DNA of 64,000 nucleotides from Lepas anatifera (GCA_034440635.1 JAOTON010000212.1:296410-360409), one strand, 5' to 3'. Numbered from the stretch's first letter, positions 11,225 through 23,898 are shown. Made by a program: numbers and translations. The notes: generated by a model not told the origin, from the sequence alone.

Positions 11225-13307
11225 TAGGGTGTGTCATGAAAATCAGAAGTTAAAAATCGAAAAACGGCGGTGCGGGAAAGTTGCGAATGATGTTTTGGAG
11301 AAGATCAATGGAGAAAAAATCCAAAAATTTTAATATCTAGCTGTGCGGGTTTTCGAATATATAAGGGCATGTTTTCAGTAAAAATGTCATTTTTACGTGT
11401 TTTTTTCAAATGCCTGCCACGAATACAAATTCAAGTTGAATTTAAGTAAAAACTAACTCAAATGTAACTTAAGGGCACCTTCTATTCATGGTATAAAGAT
11501 AAGTCCAATTTTTTTTTGGAAACGGGGTAAGGAGGATTCACCCAATTTTAGCATTATTTTCCAATTTTCTTCTCCGAGTGCAAAAACCAGTCTGACTGGA
11601 CTAGGTCAGAGACCACTGTTCAAACAAGTTGGGATTAGTGATTATTAACTAGGTCTGATTCTCAGACATGATTTATGGTCTTTTAGCTGGACTTAACGTC
11701 TCCACAAGGCTGCGTGTTCGAATCCTAACGCTGGTCAGTTTTATCTGCTCTGAAGTCATAGCCCCAAGCACCTGAAAAAACATTTGTCCCCTAATTATCA
11801 ATATTTCACTCCTGAAAAAAGTGTTTTTTCATCGAATTTGTTTTTTAGCAGAGCGGGAAAAACTGGATTTAAAACTACAAGACATTCTTACGAGTTTGCA
11901 ATGCCTAAGTAAAGAATGACGTAAAGTGAAGCTTAGCATAGTCTTTCCTTCATTCGAAACAGCACAATCTGGCATTGATTTGCATATATGTGAAGTGATC
12001 TATTCAACCATCCTGTATTGTTAATCTTCCTACCGTCTTCCTGCTCCCTTCATGACAACAAATGGCCCCACCTTTCAGTGGTACATCATGGCATACATCA
12101 TGGGAATGTCTCTCGCCTTTTTCCAAGCGCTTGGTTGTTTTCCCTTCATTCTCCAAGTGATTACTAGTGGCTTTAACTTTACGTTTGCCCGCTGCCACTG
12201 ACTGTGGAGAATGCCGAGAACGTCTTGAACCATCTGTTATGATGATTAATTTCGTTAATTCAGATTGTTGTCTAGCCGATTACCTTATTGCGGGTAAGCC
12301 AGGTACATTAGTACATTCCTCATAGTTGGGAGCTCACTTTGAATGAAAGTTGTTCCCTTCCCTACGTATTGGATGCTGTGTAGATCTGATACTTGGGCTC
12401 TGGTAGCAGGTCGTGGCCCAGAGCCGGACGCCATGATGTACCACTGAAAGGTGGGGGCATTTGTTGTCATGAAGGGAGCAGGAAGACGATAGGAAGATTA
12501 ACAATACAGGATGGTCGAATAGATCACTTCACGTAGATGCAAATCAATGCCAGATTGTGATGTTTCGAATGAAGGAAAGACTTTGCTAAGCTTCACTTTA
12601 CGTCATTCTTTACTTAGGCATTGCAAGCTCGTAAGAATGTCTTGTAGTTTTAAATCCAATTTTCCCGCTTTGCTAAAAGAAAAAATCAATGAAAATACAC
12701 TTGTCAGGAGCGAAATATTGATAATTAGAGGAAAAATGTTTTTTTTTTCAGGTGCTTGGGGCTATGGCTCCAGAGCAGATGAAACTGACCAGCTCTAGGA
12801 TTCGAACACACCACCTTGTGGAGACGTTGATTCGAGCTAAAAGACCATTAATTATGTCTGCGAATCAGACCTAGTCAATAATCACTAATCCCAACCTGTT
12901 TGACCAGTGGTCTCTGACCTAGTCCAGTCGGACTGGTTTTTGCACTCGCAAAAACTGGCAAATAATGCTAAAATTGGGTGAATTCTCCTTAGCCTGTTTC
13001 AAAAAATATATATATATATTTTGGGATCTTATCTTTATACCATGAATACAAGATGACCTTAAGTTACATTAGAATTAGTTTTTATTTAAATTCAACTTGA
13101 ATTTGTATTCGTGGCGGGCATTTGAAAAACCACGTAACAGTGACATTTTTACTGAAAACATGCTCTTATATATTCGAAAACCCGCACAGCTAGATATTAA
13201 ATTTCATGTATTTTTTCCTCCATATATCTTCTCAAAAACACCATTCGCAACTTTCCCGCACCCGCCGTTTTTCGATTTTTGACTTTTGATTTTCATGACA
13301 CACCTTA
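11225..13307. mobile_element. hAT-like foldback element with 8-bp target duplication
   Basis: A 2083-bp element whose two halves are inverted copies. The left arm (11225 to about 12092) pairs with the right arm (about 12430 to 13307) around a 340-bp unpaired loop. The ends are TAGGGTGTGTCATGAAAATC and, reversed, TAAGGTGTGTCATGAAAATC. Both flanks carry GTGCATAT (11217-11224 and 13308-13315). The 8-bp duplication and the YARNG-type terminus fit hAT. There is no transposase. The arms have drifted by substitutions and small indels. Confidence 0.85.
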
Positions 13308-13315
13308 GTGCATAT

Positions 13316-14049
13316 AGCGCACAGTGCAGGCCCTTGAGGCCCCCGGGGGTCGCGGGACCGACACTATACCCAAAAATGCACACCACCACCACCTTTTAAA
13401 TTTTGCGCAGCGATTCTGGCCCAAAATCTGGTATGCTTTTAGCTAGCAAGGACCCCGCCTACACCCGTTTAGGCCAGGGTTTCATCAACCCTCTAAAATC
13501 GCAGGGTACTTTTAAACTCTTTTACTGCGGCGGATGGAAACTCCTCTGCCGATCACGAAAAAATGTCCTGTTTTTTTGTCTTTACCTCTTCGTGTCCAGT
13601 AATCTATTTCCCAGCCACAAGCAACCATGTATCGCAGCTTGTTGAAGTGCATCATAGTGTGTGTTCTTGTGTCTTCTATGTACTATGTACTTTACGTTAT
13701 CTTAAAGGTATTGGATTGAACTTGGCTTTGCTGAAGCCACAACTACTATATCGGCAAAAGCCGATTTGACCTTCAGTGTAGCTTTCTTATTAGTGTCGGG
13801 CCTAATGTAAGTGATCCTTCTTCTGTCATATCATCGTTGTCCACATAAAAGTGGAGTGAGAATATTGGTATCAGCTTGCCGTTTTGAGTCTCATTCTAAA
13901 TTATTGGTGTCTGCAATATGCATGCTTCAAAACGTGACCCGTCCGTGCTCTAATCAGCCATTGTTCACGAGGCGTTACTGTGCCCAGACATATGTGCTAC
14001 CTGAAACCTCCTGCCTGTGCTACCGTTTATTCACTATTATCAATGACCA
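13316..14049. other. No gene seen
   Basis: Unassigned sequence between the foldback element and the large palindrome. Only short unsupported reading frames are present. Confidence 0.35.
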
Positions 14050-14771
14050 TAAACCATTTCATTTTTAAACAAACTATAGATTTTTGTCACTTTCCGTGAC
14101 TTTTCCCGTTCTATGGTCCAAGTGGAGTTGATCGGTGCCATTTTTATCGAAATCTGACAATATTTAGGTCTGCCTCATGGAACCTGAAGGTATTGAGTTT
14201 TCGTCAAAAATGGCTATTGTGGGGACCAATACGGCTGACGCTGAAATGATGGTGATAATTTCAAAGAGGGTTTTTTTAAAGCCCTCTACTGCTAAATGTT
14301 TACACAGGCATGATGTAGGCCATGTAATGTCGTGAACTCTGGGAACAAGGCCTCAGTAAGCTATGAAAGAGGGAAATTCTCGTTTTATGAGGCCTTGACC
14401 AGCGTATTCTTGAGCTAACTACTGGAATTGCTTTGGGTGGTAAAATGCGTCGCAAACCGTTCCGTTTAGGAAGTTGTATTGCATTTGCATGTGCTGATCG
14501 TAAAATATTTTTCGGAATGTCACAACTGTATTCATGCTGTGTGCACCCCGGCAGGCCACGCGCCTTAGTGATGAAGTGCGGGCGCATGACGTTGTCGCTA
14601 CTTCAGTAAGTGTACTCTCCTAGACATGCTTTAAAACTTCCTTGGAGAGCTAGGTAAGTTTGCTTCTGCGATTTTCCATGCAGAATTTATTCAAGCTGCT
14701 GTCCATATCTTGATCTGCTGATCAAATCCTTCAGCATACCAATACCTCGTTCTGCAACATAATTTGCCACT

Positions 14772-15795
14772 TTAACACGCGCCCCGCTGGGGTGGGGGTC
14801 GAAATTCGCCCCCTTCCTGGTTTTCCCCAGATAGCTCAAAAACAAAGAGACGCAGAACAACGAAACTTTAAGTACCTTATTCCTGATTAATTTGACACAT
14901 CTGACCAAATTTTTTAGTTAAGGTCACGTCAGGTCAAGGAGCTATTCAGGGTCAAGTGACCCGACCTCAAAACCTAAAATCACGAGTTTGAAGCGGCACC
15001 CAGGGAACAACAGCAAACCGATCACTTTGAAACTTCCACAATATGGTGAGGTCATTAGGATCTACAAATCTTCTATCTCAGAATTTTGATATTGTTGACC
15101 TAAGGTGGGGTCAATTTTGTGGTCACCCCATTATGTTCTACTGGTGAAAAATAGAATGGTCTCGTTTTCAGTAAATACTGGATACATAAAGCTGAATATC
15201 CTCAAACCGTATATTCTTACCACGATCTTGACCATAAAGTTGAGTTTTTGAGCATCTGATCTCTCAAAGGTCATATCAGGTCACGGGAGCAGAGAGTGAT
15301 TGTTTTGCCAATAACTTCTCACTGAATTGAGATAAAGCTCCCATTTTGCTTGCATTGTGCTTATATTGTCACGGGGAGTCGATTGATATGCAACATGATC
15401 ATACCAGGTCACTCTGTGACCCTGACCTAGCTCGAGGTCAGGGCATTTTCACTATTTGACCTAGCAAGGTCATATTATACATAATCTTATTTGCTGCGAT
15501 GAGAAATCCAATGATGCGTACATATTTTCTCTAGCTCCTTTGAGTACAGATCTAGAGAAAGAAACGTACACTGCTCTGTTGTAAGCCTATTGAACCTTCT
15601 TTAACCTATGCTGACCTCAATATTGACCGGACATAAAAAATTTCCGTATACAATCTCTTCGTCTTGTCAAGAGCTTTTGAACGCCGTCCGTAATTTTCCT
15701 TTAGATTTCGTGGGGAACGAGATACGGAGAGGGCGAAAAACGCCCTCCCCCAGCGGGGCGCGTCATGCCAGGGACCTCAGCGGGGTGCGTGTTAA
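14772..15795. mobile_element. TTAA element inserted in the palindrome (empty site visible)
   Basis: The 1020-bp insertion is bounded by TTAA (14772-14775 and 15792-15795). Its ends are CACGCGCCCCGCTGGGG and CAGCGGGGTGCGTG. The other arm of the palindrome keeps the uninterrupted site TTTAAA at 17368-17373, with matching flanks on both sides. The insertion therefore duplicated TTAA, as piggyBac or Kolobok elements do. The interior has multiple AGGTCA/TGACCT and no transposase. Confidence 0.9.
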
Positions 15796-15849
15796 ATAAA
15801 GCACGAGATAAGGGTATGAACCATGTTGCCCTGTTTGTATGCACCCCAT

Positions 15850-16387
15850 TCCACAGGCTCTTTTGCCAGACAGGGTTGATCTGTCGAGCTGATGAACTGT
15901 AACGCCGTCCAAGTATTACTCTAACACCAGGTCAGCCAGCTGCGTGCTCTTGTCCAGGAACAGCGACGAGGCATCTTGTGTGAATCCTCCACTGGGGCGG
16001 ATCAGGTTGAGAAGCTTTTCACATATTTCTTTCTTTTGGTCCTTGCGGACAAAATCACTGCAGAGATTCAATGATACAATTGGTGGCTGAATGCTCCTAC
16101 GATATGTGACGTCGGAGAACCCACAGAGCAGCCTTGGCTACTTGGTTGGTCCTCCACACTCTTGTGCGGGATGAGGTCTCGATAAAAGTGCATGTCGTTG
16201 CTGGCTGCATCAGCTGCCACCAGCGCACGAAGTCATGCGAAACTTGCAACAGAAGATCAAACTGCGTGATCCGCTGGAGCGTCCTCACCATGCCTTCTTC
16301 GTTGTGCGTGAGCTGGTTTGCGAGCATAAAAATATTTATGAAGTGCAGCACCAGCAGCTTAACTATGTGTAGGAACGCCCGGATCAT
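15850..16387 (-). pseudogene. Decayed coding remnant, left palindrome arm
   Basis: Read on the minus strand, this arm encodes a broken protein, including SDFVRKDQKKEICEKLLNLI followed by RPSGGFTQDASS. The mirrored arm encodes the same protein on the plus strand with amino-acid changes. Such conserved coding similarity suggests an element-encoded protein, possibly a transposase accessory ORF. I do not recognise the family. Stops and frame changes make it non-functional. Confidence 0.45.
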
Positions 16388-16879
16388 TAAAGGGGGAAAG
16401 TTGTATTTTAAAATCGCGTATTTCTAGTCAACGTCATAGGGCCAATAGTTTATATTTTTAACATTGAGGCATGCCTTCCTGCCTCCCCCTCTGCTGTTAC
16501 ACCTACAACCTGCAAACAGACAATTCCTTTTTTCGACTACTTTTGGCCACCCGTCATGTCTGGTGAAAAGTTACTGGATTCACGTATCTCATCCCACGTG
16601 GTGGCTCCACAGAGATAAAATTCAAGACATCTGAATATTTTTATCTGGCACATTGATTGACCAAAGTCAGTGATAAATTTATGAATAAACTGTTTGTAAG
16701 CAGCTATTGTGCTTGCCAATTTTTCTTCCTAATTTCAATGCTCTCTTCGTCGGGTAGACTAACAAAATTAGGCAGCACATGGTACCATTTACCATGCATT
16801 GTTCTACCAATAGGTTATGTGTCTGCAGGTGCTGCTCTTCGTATTTTTATGTTCGCAACCCAGCTCACGCACAACAAGT

Positions 16880-17310
16880 CATGGTGAGGAAGCTCCACCA
16901 GATGGTGCAGTTTCGGCTTCTCTTGTATGTCTGCGCATGCCTTTTTTACGCCAGTGGTAGCTGATGCACCCAGTAAAGACATGCACTTATCAAAACCTCA
17001 TCCGGCACAAGGGTGTGGACGACCAAGTAGCCAAGGCTGCTCTTGGGGTTCTTCGACGTCAAATGTAGTAGGAACATTCAGCCACCAATTGTGTCGTTCA
17101 GTCTCTGCAGTGACTTTGCCAGTAATGCCAAAAAGAAAGAAATATGCGAAAAGCTTCTCAACATGATCCACCCCAGTGGAGGATTCACATAAGATGTCTC
17201 ATCGGTGTTCCTGGACAAGACCACACAGCCCGCTGACCTGGTGCAAGAGTCGACTGGGATAGCATTAAGAGTTCGTCTGCCCGAAAGATCACTCCTTACA
17301 AACTAGCCTG
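16880..17310 (+). pseudogene. Decayed coding remnant, right palindrome arm
   Basis: This is the mirror copy of the remnant at 15850-16387. It reads SDFASNAKKKEICEKLLNMI then HPSGGFT, followed by an in-frame stop. The two copies share IQPPIVS and KEICEKLLN, which supports common descent from a coding sequence. Function is unknown. Confidence 0.45.
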
Positions 17311-18339
17311 TGGAATAGGGTGCATACAAACAGTGCAACATAACTCACACCCTTATCTAGTACTGTATTTAAAGTGGCAAATTATGTTGCAGAACGAGTT
17401 ATTGGTATGCTGAAGGATTTGACCAGCAGATAAAAATATGAATAGCAGGTTGAATAGCTTCTGCAGGTGAAAAATCGCAGAAGCAAACTTCCCTATTCTC
17501 CAATGAAGTTTTAAAGCATATCTATGGGAGAGTGCACTTCCCGAAGTAGCGACAAAGTCATGCGCCCGCACTTCCTTACACCGAGGCGCGTGACCTGACG
17601 GAGTGCGCACAGCATGAAGACAGCTATGACACTCCGAAAATATATTTCACGATTAGCATATGCAACTGCAATATAAGGTTCAGCCCAGAACTGTTTTTTG
17701 ACGCATTTTACCACCCAAAAGCATTTCCAGTAGTGAGCTCAAGAATCCGCTGGTTGAGGCCTCAAACAAGAATTGCCCTTTATACCATAGCTTACAGAGA
17801 CCTTGTTCCCTTGGTTTACGACATTCTATGGCCTCCATGATGACTGTATGAACATTTTTTGCAAAAGTAGGCTTAAAAATGTTCGAAATTATCATGATCA
17901 TTACAGTGTCAGCCGTATTGGTCCTACATATAGCCATTTCTAACGAATACTCGATATCTTTAGGTCCCATTAGGCAGACCTAAATGTTAGCTGATTTCGA
18001 TAAAAATTGCATCGAACGACTCCACTTGGACAATAGAACGGGAAAAATCACGAAACCTGACAAAAATAAAAAAATTAAAAATGAAATGGAGTAATGACCA
18101 TTAGGGTAAAAGTAACACCTTTTGGCATTTCCTGTTTTTGCCTAAAATCAAAGGCGGAAAGCATGTAGATGAACGCAATATGAACTTAATGCGCTTTAAT
18201 TTAGCTCTTGCATCTCGCAGTTAATAGTTGTGTGCGTTATATATTCGAATAATGTCGCTGGAAATAAAATACACGAATATCTGTTGTAATTAAGGTCTCC
18301 CAAGCATATCTGAAAACACAAACTCTAAACGGCGTTTCG

Positions 18340-18538
18340 ATGTGAACGCTAAGCGGTTCAGGCAACACTCTCCCAAGCCACAGGTCCCGGGTTCAAGTCC
18401 CGGTGGAGCCTCTGCATAAGTCTATCTGATCTACCATATCCCCCGCAAGAGTTGGTGAGGTGAGGTTGGTGAAAGTTGGTGACGCGGTATAACCATGGCA
18501 GTTGGTGTGACTTTAAACCCTAAAAATTATTATTATCA
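18340..18538 (+). mobile_element. tRNA-derived SINE candidate
   Basis: A near-perfect Pol III box B with T-stem (TCCCGGGTTCAAGTCCCGG) lies at about 18384-18402, preceded by a weak box A (GCTAAGCGGTTCAGGC). A non-tRNA body with GTTGGTGAGGTGAGG follows, and the 3' tail is AATTATTATTATC. The layout is that of a tRNA-headed SINE rather than a tRNA gene, since no acceptor stem closes. Confidence 0.5.
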
Positions 18539-18559
18539 AAAGAATTGGGCTCGATAACC

Positions 18560-18922
18560 TCGAAAACATCGGTGCAGCCATGGACAAAGACCTTGACCTT
18601 GAACTCTATGTAAGGTAACCTTGGCATATCTTCTAGTTTATATGCCATTATGACACTACCACCCAGTGTACAATGCAGGTAAACTAGTGCGACCGACCAT
18701 CATGGCAATTTAGAAATATAGCTCTGACTTTGAAAACTTATAAGTTAAAACATTAGTGTCTGATTCAATAATTAACCATGCAACGTATTTATGAACTGTC
18801 TCAGATTTCTCCAAGAAATGCTTTTCAGCTCCGAACTGCTCTGCGACCGCCTCGGGAAGATAGGTGGGGTGATGGAAGGGAGGGCTGATACATTTGAGAA
18901 ATTCTGCACTGTGCGTGTTAAA
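18560..18922. mobile_element. TTAA element, right-end fragment
   Basis: It contains GACCTTGACCTTGA near 18590 and ends CTGTGCGTG plus TTAA at 18919-18922. The left end was not found. Confidence 0.45.
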
Positions 18923-18939
18923 CGTAGAATGTTCCTAAG

Positions 18940-19547
18940 AATACTTTTTTGAATTTATCGACTCGCAATGACAATCTGAGCGTAATGGTATCAAAATAAG
19001 AGCTTTATCGTCATGATCTGCAAAGTTATTGGCCCAGGTCTGGAAATCTGCTTAAGTAGCCCAGATGACATCTCAGAGGTCACAGGTAAAAAATTGCAGC
19101 ATGAAACTAGAAAGGGGCCCAGGATGCAAAGATTCGAAGAATATGAAGGTGTTCTCGGCTGTAGTTACAAAAATACAGCTCAATTTCTGTTTTCACCATG
19201 TATTTCCAATGGAGAGGTCATGATCCGTACCTGACCTTAGGTCTTTGATATGAAAAATCTTGAAATGCGTATTGTAGTACTCGATAGGCCAATTGTGTGG
19301 TAGAATTTTCAATTCGATAGATACTCACATTTCTTCCTTACGCCACAAACATTTGTAGAGGTGAGGTCACTTGACGTGCACTGGTGACCCGACCTGAGAT
19401 GACCTAATCTTGAAATTTTGACAAAAGTTGTAAACATGATCAGAAAAAGGTATGCCAAATACGGCGGCGCTAAGTGCTGCCGTTTTTATGCTATCTTCAA
19501 AAGAACACAAGGGGGTGGGTACCCACGCCCGTCAATGCACGTGTTAA
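18940..19547. mobile_element. TTAA element of the 851-bp subfamily, right part
   Basis: The end GTCAATGCACGTG plus TTAA (19544-19547), the hairpin GGGTACCCACGCCC, and the block near 19195-19240 (CATGTATTTCCAATGGAGAG) match the full copies at 20607-21457 and 33102-33953. The first part is homologous, reversed, to 23348-23898. Confidence 0.65.
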
Positions 19548-19749
19548 AGTGTGCGGAAAACTAATACAGAGAGCTTTGGGTGAAATCAAATATGACAATG
19601 CTGGTTCCTCGACACGCTCCACACAATCATTGCTATCTCAGTTCAAAACAGACTAGGAAAGTTGGAACTCTATAAAGATATGCTCAATGAACGCTACCCT
19701 ACAACCACACAAAGCAGTAGACCATAAAGCAAATAGCATATAGTTTTTA

Positions 19750-20605
19750 TACGTTACTTACCTTCACAGATGACTTTTTGTCTTGTGAAACCACGGACAC
19801 GCCACATTGGCCCCACCCGTTGCGTCAGAAGGCACTCACCCGACTGGTAGCCTTCACTGCTGACACGGCTCTGACCCTCCGGGCACGTGCGGTCACTCAC
19901 GTGACAAGGGTGCAGTGGCGTCCTCAGGTCAGCTGAACAGGGGAGCTTGTATGAACATGATGGATGGTCATATTTTCTGCAGTTCACTTCACCAATGCAT
20001 GTATCGGTAATTTTTTAAGCTTAGCTAACAGCAATGATTGAGCGCATTTTTATACAGCACTAGGGTATTAAAATCTAGGAATTCCAATGCCCTCGGGAAA
20101 TAGCAGCACACGGCCCCTGGCAGGTCCCGAGTTTGTTTGATGTTTCCAGCAGGTCACGCCTGAACCCAAGAGGCTGTGCTTCTAACTCCACCAAGACAAA
20201 GTCTAGCAGGTCTGCTTCAGCTAACGTATATAACAATCCAGAAGACCTGAAGCTATGCAGAACTGAAGATTCAGAAGTGGAGCTATTCTTCATCTATTAC
20301 GGCAGCAACATAGATTCTAAAATACATCATGAGTTAAATCCTGGTTTGTTACCCTTTTTATATTTTGAAATCCTTCTCTGTACTTCATGAACACCTCGGA
20401 AATTTGATGCAGTTCCTTCTGCTCTCAACTGTAAAAGCTTGGTGACTTTCCATAGAACCTCATTAGATAGCATGGTATTGTTATCCGCTGAGCTCTAAAG
20501 ATGTTGCAGCATCTGAAAATTGAGCCTTGAATTTCGTACAATATCACACTTCAAATCTGTGACACAGCCCAAAGCTGGTTTAAGCTGGAACAATAGTGCG
20601 TGGCC
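19750..20605. other. No gene seen
   Basis: A GC-richer patch at 19790-19960 is open on the minus strand but lacks domain or splice support. The rest is unassigned. Confidence 0.3.
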
Positions 20606-20606
20606 A

Positions 20607-21457
20607 TTAACACGCGCATTGACGGGGGTCTGAGCCACCTTCGCATTGACGGGGGGGTGGTGGGTACCCGCCCCCCCTAAGATCTAGAGAACCACGGTAG
20701 GTAGCGAAAAACGGTAAACGGCGTTGGGCTGCCCATCCACTTCTCCATCGAAAATATTTGAACCATTTTTTTGTCAGGTCACATTTAAGGTCACGAGAGG
20801 TCAAAACATGCCATCATAGGGATAACATGTAAATTCAGTTTTTCGGCCATTACATCTGAACAAGTAAAGATAGAGCAAAACGACTTAAAATATATGAATT
20901 CTCTCAGCAACCCGAATCGAATGGTATATAATTTGACCTTGCGAGGTCAAATCAAGGATTTGACCTGACCTGAGGTCAGGTCAGGGTCAAATTATATAAA
21001 ATGCATATCATTAGAACCGAAAAGCCCAGGCAAGTCTAATGCAGCTAAAATAAATGCTCTATCACCATCCGTTACTGAGTTATTCCGTAAAAACCATTTT
21101 TCCCATGTATTTCCAACGGAGAGGTCATGCCTCGTACCTGACCTTAGGTCATCGATATAAAAATACCGGAACACATTTTAGAGAACTCGGTGGGGCCATT
21201 ATGTGATATGAGTTTCAATCGGATAAGTTCACCCTGCTCCGACTTATGCTATCTTAAACTTTTTTTGAGGTCGGGTCACTTGACCTGTACTGGTGACCTG
21301 ACCTGAGATGACCTAACCTTAAAACTTTCACAGAAGTTGTAAAAATGATGAGGGAAAAGGTATGCCAAGTACGGCGGCGCTACGCGGCGCCGTTTTTCTG
21401 CTATCTCCGAAAAACCCGAGGGGGGCGGGTACCCGCCCCCGTCAATGCGCGTGTTAA
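20607..21457 (+). mobile_element. Complete 851-bp TTAA element
   Basis: Bounded by TTAA (20607-20610 and 21454-21457), with ends CACGCGCATTGACGGGGG and CCCCCGTCAATGCGCGTG. The nearly identical copy at 33102-33953 lies in the opposite orientation. The interior has many AGGTCA half-sites and an 11-bp palindrome at 20961-20983 (TGACCTGACCT, G, AGGTCAGGTCA). There is no coding sequence. Confidence 0.88.
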
Positions 21458-21850
21458 CACGTGGCCGCAACACCATCAAACTTAGTACGCAGACACCTCG
21501 CAGGATAAAGAAACAACGACATCTATATTCATTCAGCCAAGGATAAACAGTAAAAGGTATACATACCTACAGCGCGGGAAAATTTCTGACCTGCTGAGCT
21601 GTGTGGCTGGCAAACAGTAGCGCATCCAAGAGGAGGGGCTACAGCGGGCCTGCTCCCCTCCCCCAAACGATTTCGGATCAGTGTGCGACGGCCCGACATG
21701 GGTTCTGGCGGAAATTGGGCGCCGAAGTCTGACGTCCAGGAAGATATGTGTGTTGCGGCTTTAGAGTGGCTTCACAGGTTTGAGTGACTTGTGCCTATCA
21801 TTACTCCAGCCTCTCAGATGCTGAACGTATGCACAAATTATTGGCTCATG

Positions 21851-22180
21851 TTAACACGCGCAATGGAGGGGGTCCTAAAGTTCTCCCACCAATTTTTCCA
21901 AGGTGGACAGAGAACCGTTAAAACCGGAAATTGTAACTTTGCTATATTTGAGAGAACTTATGAGTGTGTCGACTCGTGAAATATTTTTTATCTGTCAATT
22001 TTTTTTTGAATTATACGTTTTCAAAGACAGATCTATGTCTTGAGATCGTCGCAATCACGCGGTCACATCAGTTTGCCTGCACTGTAGGTCGAGCGATGAC
22101 AAAATGACGTCATAAAATCGGGATTATATGTCGAAATCACCCCTCATGAATATTAATAGCGTGCCTTGAATCGTTTAATG
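21851..22180 (+). mobile_element. TTAA element, left half only
   Basis: It begins TTAA (21851-21854) then CACGCGCAATGGAGGGGG. It follows the 6331-7254 copy through TTCCAAGGTGG, GAGATCG, GACGTCATAA and GACTATATGTC-like blocks, then stops where another fragment starts. Confidence 0.6.
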
Positions 22181-22316
22181 TTAGCCCTCGCCCCGGTGGA
22201 GGGGTGTTTGCATACCCTTCGGGTTTTTGCAGTGGCACCAGAAAACGGCGGTGGCAAAATGGTGCCGTAGTTGGTGCACCTTATTCTGGATGATTTATAC
22301 AACATTTCTCAAATTG
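22181..22316. mobile_element. GC-ended element fragment
   Basis: The fragment starts TTAATGTTAGCCCTCGCCCC, resembling the CCCTCGCCCC end of the ~1.03-kb subfamily. It carries a GGTGCC-rich hairpin region and is truncated by the next copy. Confidence 0.4.
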
Positions 22317-23347
22317 TAAGGCTCACCCTCGCCCCACCGGGGGCATCGATGGCCCGCTAAGGTTTTTTTGGTATAACAGAAAAACGACGAGGCGCAGCAC
22401 CGAGGTTAAAGGCTCTACCTTTCACTCCATCATTTTCCCACCATCCCTCAAATTTTTTACCCCTGGTCACCCAAGGTCAGGTCACCAGACGAGGTCAACC
22501 AAGGTCACCTCACTTCAACTTTTGAGCAATATAAGAGCTACATTTCTAAGTCAATCAATTTGAAACTTCCTACAATTCATGAAACCTTCAGGATCTACAA
22601 GATGTATGTCCGATATTTTTCGATTTCATGACCTGAGGTTAGGTCAAGAGGTGACCTCTCCCATTGAAAAATCATTGGGAGAAGCTGTATAATGATTTAA
22701 AAGTCACAAAAACTATTGCAAATGCTCGGCTTGCCCCGAAAAGCGTTCTTGGACACCCTTTCACGGATTCCAGGGGCCATATTTTCTCTTTGACCTCTCC
22801 GAGGTCATTCAAGGTCACCGGGTCAAAACAGTGGTTTGACAATAACTTTTGACCTAATTAAGCTAGAGCACTGAATCATACCTCATCGTGTATGTCTCGT
22901 CACTGGCTTTCATTGGATATACGGCAAGGTCACTTTCTGACTTTTCATGACCTCAGGTCATGTTAGGTCACAAGGTGACCTCTGGAGGTCAAACCACTGG
23001 CGGTAAGTCATTACATTTCACATAGCGGAAAAAGGTCTGGCATTTTCCTATCAAATGTACTTTACCAGATTTAATTAGCTCTAATGAAATAGGAGTTATG
23101 CCCAGTTTGCTTTAGCATTGCATATTTGACTGAAAATGGCCTATCTTGACCTAACTTGACCTCTGGAGGTCAAACCATTGACCTGAGCGCTCAAACATTT
23201 GAAGTAATTTCTTACAGAATTCATGCAAGCTTTCTAATGCACTTTGCAGATTTGCACTAACCCCCATATTTTCGGAGTTACAGGGGGCCATCGGTGGCAC
23301 CCGGTGGGGCGAAGGTGCCGCCGGACCCCCGGTGGGGCGCGGGTTAA
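22317..23347 (-). mobile_element. ~1.03-kb TTAA element, inverted copy, nested
   Basis: Its right end reads CCGGTGGGGCGCGGG plus TTAA (23344-23347). The body matches, reversed, the copies at 23899-24930 and 25207-26228. The left end has lost its exact TTAA (GTAAGGCTCACCCTCGCCCC). The sequence right after it continues the interior of an 851-type element, so it inserted into that element at a GGTTAGGTCATC site seen uninterrupted near 33240. Confidence 0.75.
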
Positions 23348-23898
23348 GTCATCTCAGGTCAGGTCACCAGTGCAGGTCAAGTGACCTTACCTCAAAAATG
23401 TTGAAGGTGGCATAATTAAGAAATGGGGGAATTTATATGATTGAAACTTATACCACATAATGGGCCCACCAAGTGCTACAAAATATATTCCGTGATTTTT
23501 CACATCGATGACCTAAGGTCAAGTACGGACCGTGACCTCTCCATTGGAAATACATGGGAAAAACAGAAATTGGGCTGTATTTGTGTAGATGCAGCTGAGA
23601 ATACCTTAATATTCTCCAAATCATAGTATCCTGCGCCCCTTTCCAGGTTCATGTTGTAATTTTTGACCTGTGACCCTTGAGAGGTCATCTGGGGCTTCTT
23701 GAATAGCTTTCAAGCTTAGGTCAATAACGTTGCATGAAATGATGATACAGCTTTTATTTTGATAGTATTGCGTTTGCATTGCTATTGCAAGTTGATCGAT
23801 ATGCATATTGACTATGCTAGGTTAAAAAGTGCCCTTGACCTGACCTGAGGTCAGGTCATTTTTGCGTTTTGACCTGGTATGGTCATATTATGCATCAT
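23348..23898 (-). mobile_element. Interior of an 851-type element split by insertions
   Basis: It starts GTCATCTCAGGTCAGGTCACC, as at 33244 in the intact copy, and continues through GACCTCTCCATTGGAAATAC and the palindrome at 23836-23858. It is cut off by the next TTAA element at 23899. Confidence 0.65.

Larger units (their letters stand above)
14050..18100. repeat. 4-kb imperfect palindrome with decayed coding arms
   Basis: The left arm (about 14050-14771 plus 15796-16360) is the reverse complement of the right arm (about 16805-18100). Examples are 14110-14140 with 18020-18050, and 15830-15860 with 17315-17340. The arms are interrupted on the left by the TTAA element at 14772-15795. The unpaired centre is about 16360-16805. 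The outer ends blur and I found no target duplication. It is probably an old foldback transposon or an inverted duplication of one. Confidence 0.8.

Noticed and set aside
18340..18410. Functional tRNA gene
   Set aside because: Box B is good, but acceptor and anticodon stems do not form and a SINE-like body follows.
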